From Bacteroidales bacterium (GTDB lineage Bacteria; Bacteroidota; Bacteroidia; Bacteroidales; JAFGUD01), in contig JAFGUD010000222.1 in assembly GCA_016938685.1 (NCBI GenBank), positions 1 through 34,994 on the forward strand: DNA of 34,994 nt. The letters run 5' to 3'. The notes beneath the pieces are model-generated. The model saw nothing but the letters and a program-made list of their open reading frames with translations. It did not search any database and was not told where the DNA came from. The position numbers were made by a program, and so were the translations under genes. Shown here one piece after another: positions 30,928 to 34,994 of this stretch (the first letter of the stretch is position 1; every line of letters begins with the position of its first letter).

Positions 30928-32115
30928 ATGGAAAACTTAAGTAAACAAATCAACGAATTAGCTGAAAAGTATAGCCAATACACAGCTGAAAATCTCGCCA
31001 AACTTGTAAAAATCAAATCATTAAGCATGGGCGAAAAAGAAGTTCAACACGAACTTAAACGCCAAATGGAAGAAGCCGGATTTGACGAAGTGCGCTTTGA
31101 CGGACTTGGAAACGTTATCGGTCGCATCGGAAATGGTAAAAAAGTACTTGCTATTGATGCTCACATGGACACTGTTGATGTTGGTAATCTTGAAAACTGG
31201 ACTTCTAATCCTTTTAGCGGTCATATTGACAATGAATTTGTTTATGGTCGTGGAACAGTTGACCAGGAAGGTGGTGCAGCAGCTTTTGTTACTGCCGGTA
31301 AAATTCTGAAAGAACTTGCTTTTGATAAAGATTTAACTATTCTTTTTGTGGGTTCTGTAATGGAAGAAGATTGCGATGGACTTTGTTGGAATTATATCAT
31401 TGAAGAAGAAAAAATCAGACCTGATTTTGTAATAAGCACTGAACCAACTAATTTGAATATTTATCGCGGTCATCGTGGACGTATGGAAATTAGAGTTTCA
31501 TTCAAAGGTATTTCTGCTCACGGTTCTGCTCCTGAACGTGGCGAAAACGCTATTTACAAAGCTTCTCGTTGTGCATTGGAAGTTGAAAAATTGCACGAAC
31601 GTCTTGCTTTTGATGAATTTTTAGGAAAAGGTTCTGTAACTATCAGCGAATTTGTATCAGGAAGTCCTTCTTTATGTGCAGTTTCAGATTATGCACATCT
31701 TCATCTTGATCGCCGTTTGACTTGGGGAGAAACAAAAGAATCTGCTGTTGCAGAAGTTGAAGAAATTGCAAAACCTTTGGGCGGAAAAGTTGAAGTTCTT
31801 TACTACGAAGAAATTGCTTGGACAGGCTTAAAATACGGCATGGAAAAATATTACCCAACATGGAAATTGGAAGAAAATCATCCTTTTGTTCAAGCTGGTC
31901 GCCAATCGTACTTAAAACTTTGGGATAAAGAACCTTTGATTGATAAATGGACATTTTCAACAAATGCTGTTACAATTCAAGGTAAACACGGAATTCCGGT
32001 AATTGGTTTTGGTCCGGGTAACGAAGTTATGGCTCACGCACCAAACGAAAAAGTGCCAATCGATCATCTTGTGAAAGCGTCAGCATTTTATGCTATGATT
32101 GCTTATTTAATATAA
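30928..32115 (+). CDS. M20-family metallohydrolase, YgeY type
   Basis: This 395-residue amidohydrolase/peptidase of the M20 family most resembles the YgeY group, labelled selenium-metabolism-linked because of its genome neighbourhoods. Visible dizinc ligands and catalytic residues are His79 and catalytic Asp81 in DAHMDTVDVG, Asp112 in GRGTVDQEGG, Glu146/147 in SVMEEDCDG, Glu at about 172 in STEPTNL, and a late His in MAHAPNE. The dimerisation domain is inserted around residues 180-290 (GRMEIRVSFKGISAHGSAPE). There is no signal peptide, so it is cytoplasmic. Substrate unknown; peptide, acyl-amino-acid or purine-degradation intermediates are all possible. It is monocistronic, with its own -7 element and terminator. 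No selenium genes are seen in this window. Confidence 0.87.
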   Translation: MENLSKQINELAEKYSQYTAENLAKLVKIKSLSMGEKEVQHELKRQMEEAGFDEVRFDGLGNVIGRIGNGKKVLAIDAHMDTVDVGNLENWTSNPFSGHIDNEFVYGRGTVDQEGGAAAFVTAGKILKELAFDKDLTILFVGSVMEEDCDGLCWNYIIEEEKIRPDFVISTEPTNLNIYRGHRGRMEIRVSFKGISAHGSAPERGENAIYKASRCALEVEKLHERLAFDEFLGKGSVTISEFVSGSPSLCAVSDYAHLHLDRRLTWGETKESAVAEVEEIAKPLGGKVEVLYYEEIAWTGLKYGMEKYYPTWKLEENHPFVQAGRQSYLKLWDKEPLIDKWTFSTNAVTIQGKHGIPVIGFGPGNEVMAHAPNEKVPIDHLVKASAFYAMIAYLI

Positions 32116-32126
32116 GAAAATAAATT

Positions 32127-32166
32127 TAAAACCTCTTTATTTCTTGCGAATAGAGAGGTTTTTTTG
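32127..32166 (+). terminator. Rho-independent terminator after the M20 hydrolase
   Basis: The stem AAAACCTCT (32128-32136) / AGAGGTTTT (32154-32162) is followed by a T run, 12 bases after the stop codon. Confidence 0.85.
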
Positions 32167-32302
32167 TTTTTAAATTTTAGTTAGTTTTTTCAAGAGCCTT
32201 ATTTTTGTTTTTTTATTAATTTTGATTGATTTATATTGGTCAAAATTTTCTTGCCATTTTGATTATTTTTTGCGATTTTTATCTAAATTCTAATCTGTTA
32301 TT

Positions 32303-32941
32303 ATGAAATCTTTAATCGTATTATTTGTTGTCGTTTTTGTGTATTTGAATTCAATTGCTCAATCTGATATAAAACCGTGGATAACTTCTAATCGAGTTGA
32401 TTATGCCGGTGTATATCATATCGAACGTAATGATTTTCGGATTTTTATTACAGATGACGATGTTTTTATGCAGATCAGTTTTATTGGTTGGGTTGATCAC
32501 GAAACAGTTGCTACATTGTTTGAAAACGTTGAAAATGTGAATATTACAGATAATGTGTTGACTTCTGATAATATTTCAGGAGAATTTGTAACTTATCAAA
32601 AAGACGGTGAGATTATTTATGCTTTTAGTTGCAAAAATTGTAATGATGAAATAATAGTTGACCAAATGAATTATGATCTTTATGTTCAAGGTTTGTTTCC
32701 TGAAGCATCAACATCAATTTTGACTGAAAATAGTTTAATAGATGTACCCAAAGATGAACTTAAGATTATGCGAAATGAAATTTTTGCTCGTTATGGATAT
32801 ATTTTCATTTCCGGTGGAAAAATGGATACATATTTTCGAGAACAAGAGTGGTACAGACCAGAACATGAAAATGTTGACGAATATTTGACTCCAATAGAAA
32901 TACACAATATTGAAGTTATTCAAAAACTTGAAAATAAATAA
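32303..32941 (+). CDS. YARHG-domain secreted protein
   Basis: This 212-residue protein has an N-terminal signal peptide (residues 1-18, ending NSIAQS). The middle part (about 25-135) is strand-rich and unrecognised. The C-terminal 75 residues form a YARHG domain: DELKIMRNEIFARYGYIF, followed by YFREQEWYRP and a final helix ending NIEVIQKLENK. YARHG domains are extracellular and their function is not known. The gene is alone between two terminators. The 187-base gap upstream is very AT-rich with no confident promoter. The internal pair of cysteines in CKNC (about residues 113-116) may form a disulfide. Confidence 0.8.
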   Translation: MKSLIVLFVVVFVYLNSIAQSDIKPWITSNRVDYAGVYHIERNDFRIFITDDDVFMQISFIGWVDHETVATLFENVENVNITDNVLTSDNISGEFVTYQKDGEIIYAFSCKNCNDEIIVDQMNYDLYVQGLFPEASTSILTENSLIDVPKDELKIMRNEIFARYGYIFISGGKMDTYFREQEWYRPEHENVDEYLTPIEIHNIEVIQKLENK

Positions 32942-32980
32942 ATATAGTCCTTTGATTTTCAGCGACATAAGCTGTGGTGT

Positions 32981-33017
32981 CCACATTGTTTACATATAAT
33001 GTGGGCTAATTTTTTAT
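32981..33017 (+). terminator. Probable terminator after the YARHG gene
   Basis: The stem CCACATT (32981-32987) / AATGTGG (32998-33004) is followed by GCTAATTTTTTATTTT. The T tract is slightly displaced from the stem, so this is a moderate call. Confidence 0.65.
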
Positions 33018-33038
33018 TTTAGCGGAAAAACTAATAAA

Positions 33039-33629
33039 ATGAATAGACAAGAGCGACTAAAGTTCTGTAAAGTTTGTAAAAAGCAAAGTTATGATCAGTT
33101 AAAAGGCATAATATGTTCATTAACAGACGATTTAGCATCATTTGAAAATTTTTGTGAATATTACGAAGAAGACGCTATTTTAGTAGTTGAGAATAAGAAA
33201 AAAGAGGACGAATCTGACTTGGACGTCAATATGGCGTCGCAAGGTAAAAGGCTGGCCAACAGACTTTTAGATTATGTTTTTATACTGGTTTTAGCATTAG
33301 TTTTTGGTGTGATATTAGGCTTGATTGGTGTTTTTTTTAATTTTCCTGACGTGTTTAATGAAGATCTGAATTTATTGCAAAGATACTTTTTGGGGTTTAT
33401 GTTGTCATCTGTTTATTATGTTGTTCTTGAGGCTACTACGGGCAGAACAATAGCCAAATTCATCACAGGAACTAAAGTTGTAAACAAAGATGGCAAAAAA
33501 CCCGGTTTTACTGAAATTTTGGGTAGAACACTTTGTCGTGCTATTCCTTTTGAAGCTTTTTCTTTTTTAAGTACAAGTTATGGATTACATGATAGATTAT
33601 CGAATACTAAGGTTGTTAATGTAAAATAG
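33039..33629 (+). CDS. RDD-family membrane protein
   Basis: This 196-residue protein has a cytoplasmic N-terminus with CKVCKKQ and further cysteines (about residues 10, 13, 26 and 39), which could bind a metal. It is followed by an RDD domain from about residue 68: RLANRLLDYVFILVLALVFGVILGL, a second hydrophobic segment around 112-130 and TTGRTIAKFITGTKVV, then GRTLCRAIPFEAFSFL. RDD proteins are small membrane proteins often proposed as transporters or exchangers, without a general known function. The Cys-rich head fused to RDD is the unusual part. A FISUMP gene begins with GTG four bases after its stop, so the two are co-transcribed. Confidence 0.85.
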   Translation: MNRQERLKFCKVCKKQSYDQLKGIICSLTDDLASFENFCEYYEEDAILVVENKKKEDESDLDVNMASQGKRLANRLLDYVFILVLALVFGVILGLIGVFFNFPDVFNEDLNLLQRYFLGFMLSSVYYVVLEATTGRTIAKFITGTKVVNKDGKKPGFTEILGRTLCRAIPFEAFSFLSTSYGLHDRLSNTKVVNVK

Positions 33630-33633
33630 TTCA

Positions 33634-34248
33634 GTGAAGTATGTTTTAGTCATATTATTTTTTTTAAAGGCAAATTTGTTTGCTCAAAACTATTCGACTT
33701 TAGAGGATTCAAGAGATAAAAAAGAATATGAAATTGTTCTAATAGGATGGAAATGGTGGATGGCAGAAAACTTAGCGTATCTGCCGGTTGTTTGTTCTGC
33801 CGATAATCCGGATTGTAGCTATTGGGTGTACAATTATTATGGAAATGATATTGAAAAGGCAAAGGAAACCGTTTTTTATAAAGAATATGGTTGTTTATAC
33901 GATTACGAAGCCGCAACAAATGTTTGTCCGCAAGGTTGGCATTTGTCAACAGATGAGGATTGGCAGTCTTTGATTAACTATATTCGCAAGAAAAAAGAAG
34001 GAACAATTTACTCCGATATTTCAGAAAAAAGGATAATTTCGGTAATTTTGAATATAAAATCGATTTATGGCTATAAAACATTGGGAGGAAGTTTTATAAA
34101 TGCGGGTTTTTGTTCTTTTTTTTGGACATCAACAGAAGCAGATGAAAATCACGTGTTTACAAGATCTTTTTTTTCTAATAAAAATAAAATACAAAAAACT
34201 GCAAATCAAAAATTCAGCGGTTTTTCTGTCAGATGTGTAAAAGATTAA
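33634..34248 (+). CDS. FISUMP-domain secreted protein
   Basis: This 204-residue exported protein starts with GTG and has a signal peptide (residues 1-17, ending NLFAQ). The remainder is a Fibrobacter succinogenes major paralogous (FISUMP) domain. It shows WWMAENLAYLP near residue 40, YGCLYDYEAATNVCPQGWHL (about 88-107), STDEDWQSLI, GFCSFFWTSTE and the closing GFSVRCVKD. Conserved cysteines may form disulfides. The biochemical role of FISUMP domains is unknown; they occur in cell-surface proteins of Fibrobacteres and Bacteroidota. It is translationally coupled to the RDD gene (gap 4 bases), though nothing connects their functions. Confidence 0.85.
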   Translation: MKYVLVILFFLKANLFAQNYSTLEDSRDKKEYEIVLIGWKWWMAENLAYLPVVCSADNPDCSYWVYNYYGNDIEKAKETVFYKEYGCLYDYEAATNVCPQGWHLSTDEDWQSLINYIRKKKEGTIYSDISEKRIISVILNIKSIYGYKTLGGSFINAGFCSFFWTSTEADENHVFTRSFFSNKNKIQKTANQKFSGFSVRCVKD

Positions 34249-34288
34249 AATACTGGTTAATAGATGCGCTAGTTAACCGATTAACCTA
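34249..34288. repeat. Short relic resembling repeat R3
   Basis: The gap between the FISUMP and lipoprotein genes contains CTGGTTAATAG, GCTAGTTAACCG and GATTAACC, words like those in R3 (GTTAACCAGT), again directly after a stop codon and directly before a start codon. It is too short for a firm assignment. Confidence 0.35.
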
Positions 34289-34294
34289 ATGATT

Positions 34295-34846
34295 ATGAAA
34301 CAAATAATTTTTTTAACAGGAATTTTATTTTTAATGCTATCATGTAGCAGTCAAAACTCAAAAAACGAAAGTATGGAATTAAAACTACCAAAAATTGGAA
34401 TGGAATTTTCTCAGTTTTCAACCGAATTTCCGGAAGTAGTAAATAATGAAACAAATGGGAATAGACAGTACGGATACGAAACTCAAATTCAGGGACTTGA
34501 TGGCGGCTGGGCTTATGATTTCAAAGACAACAAACTGATCTGGTTTATGTACAATTCTTACAATGATCAAATAAATCAGGCGAATTTTGACAAATATTTA
34601 GAAGTTACTCAAAGTATAATTGCTGAATTTAAGCAAAAATACGGCGAGCCAACAGAATTAGAATTTGAGAACAAAACATTTATAGATCCTTATATTGAGC
34701 ATCACTGGGGTTATGATGTAATAAAAGCAGTTTGGCGAACTCCTGAAATGGATTTTGAAATTTCTTTTGACTTTATGGGAGGAAAAGGAGAGTATAATTT
34801 TATTTTCAAAATGGAATTTCATGAAAGTGGATACGAGTATTTTTAG
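34295..34846 (+). CDS. Lipoprotein of unknown function
   Basis: This 183-residue lipoprotein is counted from the ATG at 34295; another in-frame ATG two codons earlier (34289) is the alternative start, but 34295 gives the cleaner signal sequence. The signal peptide ends in lipobox LMLSC, with the acyl-Cys at residue 17. The mature part is globular and rich in aromatic residues, with LKLPKIGMEFSQFSTEFPEV, GLDGGWAYDFKDNKLIWF and a C-terminal strand region (YNFIFKMEFHESGYEYF). The layout recalls small single-domain envelope lipoproteins, but no family is recognised. It is probably anchored in the outer or inner membrane, as no export motif can be decided. Confidence 0.72.
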   Translation: MKQIIFLTGILFLMLSCSSQNSKNESMELKLPKIGMEFSQFSTEFPEVVNNETNGNRQYGYETQIQGLDGGWAYDFKDNKLIWFMYNSYNDQINQANFDKYLEVTQSIIAEFKQKYGEPTELEFENKTFIDPYIEHHWGYDVIKAVWRTPEMDFEISFDFMGGKGEYNFIFKMEFHESGYEYF

Positions 34847-34880
34847 GATAATTTAAACCTCAGATTATCAAATAAATCTG

Positions 34881-34888
34881 TAATTTTG
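34881..34888 (+). promoter_or_regulatory. Possible -7 element near the window end
   Basis: TAATTTTG matches TAnnTTTG but has no TTG at the right distance. A small inverted repeat (CAGATT 34861-34866 / AATCTG 34875-34880) lies just before it. No gene can be supported between here and the end of the window; a gene may begin beyond it. Confidence 0.3.
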
Positions 34889-34994
34889 GAAGAAATTATA
34901 AAATTAAGAACAGATGAAACGAACATGTAAAAATAATTATTTACACACAAGGAAATGATTATTTTTTCGTGGAGTAACATCTGACAATAATGTA

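Noticed and set aside
30928..32115. Evidence of selenium metabolism
   Set aside because: The family name comes from neighbourhoods elsewhere; no selenium-related gene or SECIS-like element is seen here.
34914..34959. Small gene starting at ATG 34914
   Set aside because: Only 14 codons to the stop, no family likeness, and the likely -7 element before it has no TTG partner.

Overview
The window is a strongly AT-rich stretch of a Bacteroidota (Bacteroidetes) chromosome. The evidence is consistent: promoters have the phylum's TTG-N17-23-TAnnTTTG form instead of -35/-10 boxes. One protein carries a type B type IX secretion (gliding-motility) C-terminal domain. Family types usual in this phylum occur throughout: split transketolase, short-chain threonine dehydrogenase, two ExbD genes in one operon, PepSY-like lipoprotein, FISUMP, YARHG, and RsbU-like SpoIIE phosphatases with YfiR-type sensors. 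A three-gene succinate dehydrogenase/fumarate reductase and a YgeY-type M20 hydrolase suggest a lineage able to live with little or no oxygen (inference).

Layout. 1-202: the 3' end of an HMG-CoA-lyase-like gene and its terminator. 263-6951: a small membrane protein, then a tight operon from its own promoter encoding an outer-membrane barrel, a lipoprotein with ZU5-like and PepSY-like repeats, and a large exported WD40-caspase. 6952-7215: a composite repeat (R1). 7196-9495 (-): chorismate synthase and an M24 aminopeptidase P. 9764-13213: sdhC-sdhA-sdhB. 13298-14092: an alpha/beta hydrolase. 14265-16845: tRNA-Ser(GGA), then exbB, a small membrane protein, exbD and exbD. 16882-19560: threonine dehydrogenase (-), a small membrane protein (+), a MORN lipoprotein (-) and a PAP2 phosphatase (-). 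19637-21334: an SDR and a kinase-fold protein that looks catalytically dead. 21606-23261: the transketolase N-terminal subunit, a second copy of the composite repeat (R2), and a nitroreductase. 23258-28585: a signalling block of two SpoIIE phosphatases flanking an ECF sigma factor and a membrane-anchored PKD/type IX-CTD protein. 28572-28712: a different repeat array (R3). 28772-32115: a MurC/Mpl-like ligase, an MntA/HepT pair whose HepT is frameshifted, and a YgeY-type hydrolase. 32303-34846: small YARHG, RDD, FISUMP and lipoprotein genes.

Most notable are four things. First, the exported barrel / PepSY-lipoprotein / WD40-caspase operon, whose caspase domain has an intact His-Cys dyad and a textbook EF-hand loop. 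Second, the block in which an ECF sigma factor sits with a single-pass membrane protein ending in a secretion-type CTD, flanked by two related phosphatases. Third, composite tandem arrays that start exactly at stop codons, with R1 and R2 being reverse complements of each other about 15 kb apart. Fourth, a one-base lesion in hepT and the loss of key catalytic residues in a kinase. No gene-free stretch exceeds 300 bases.
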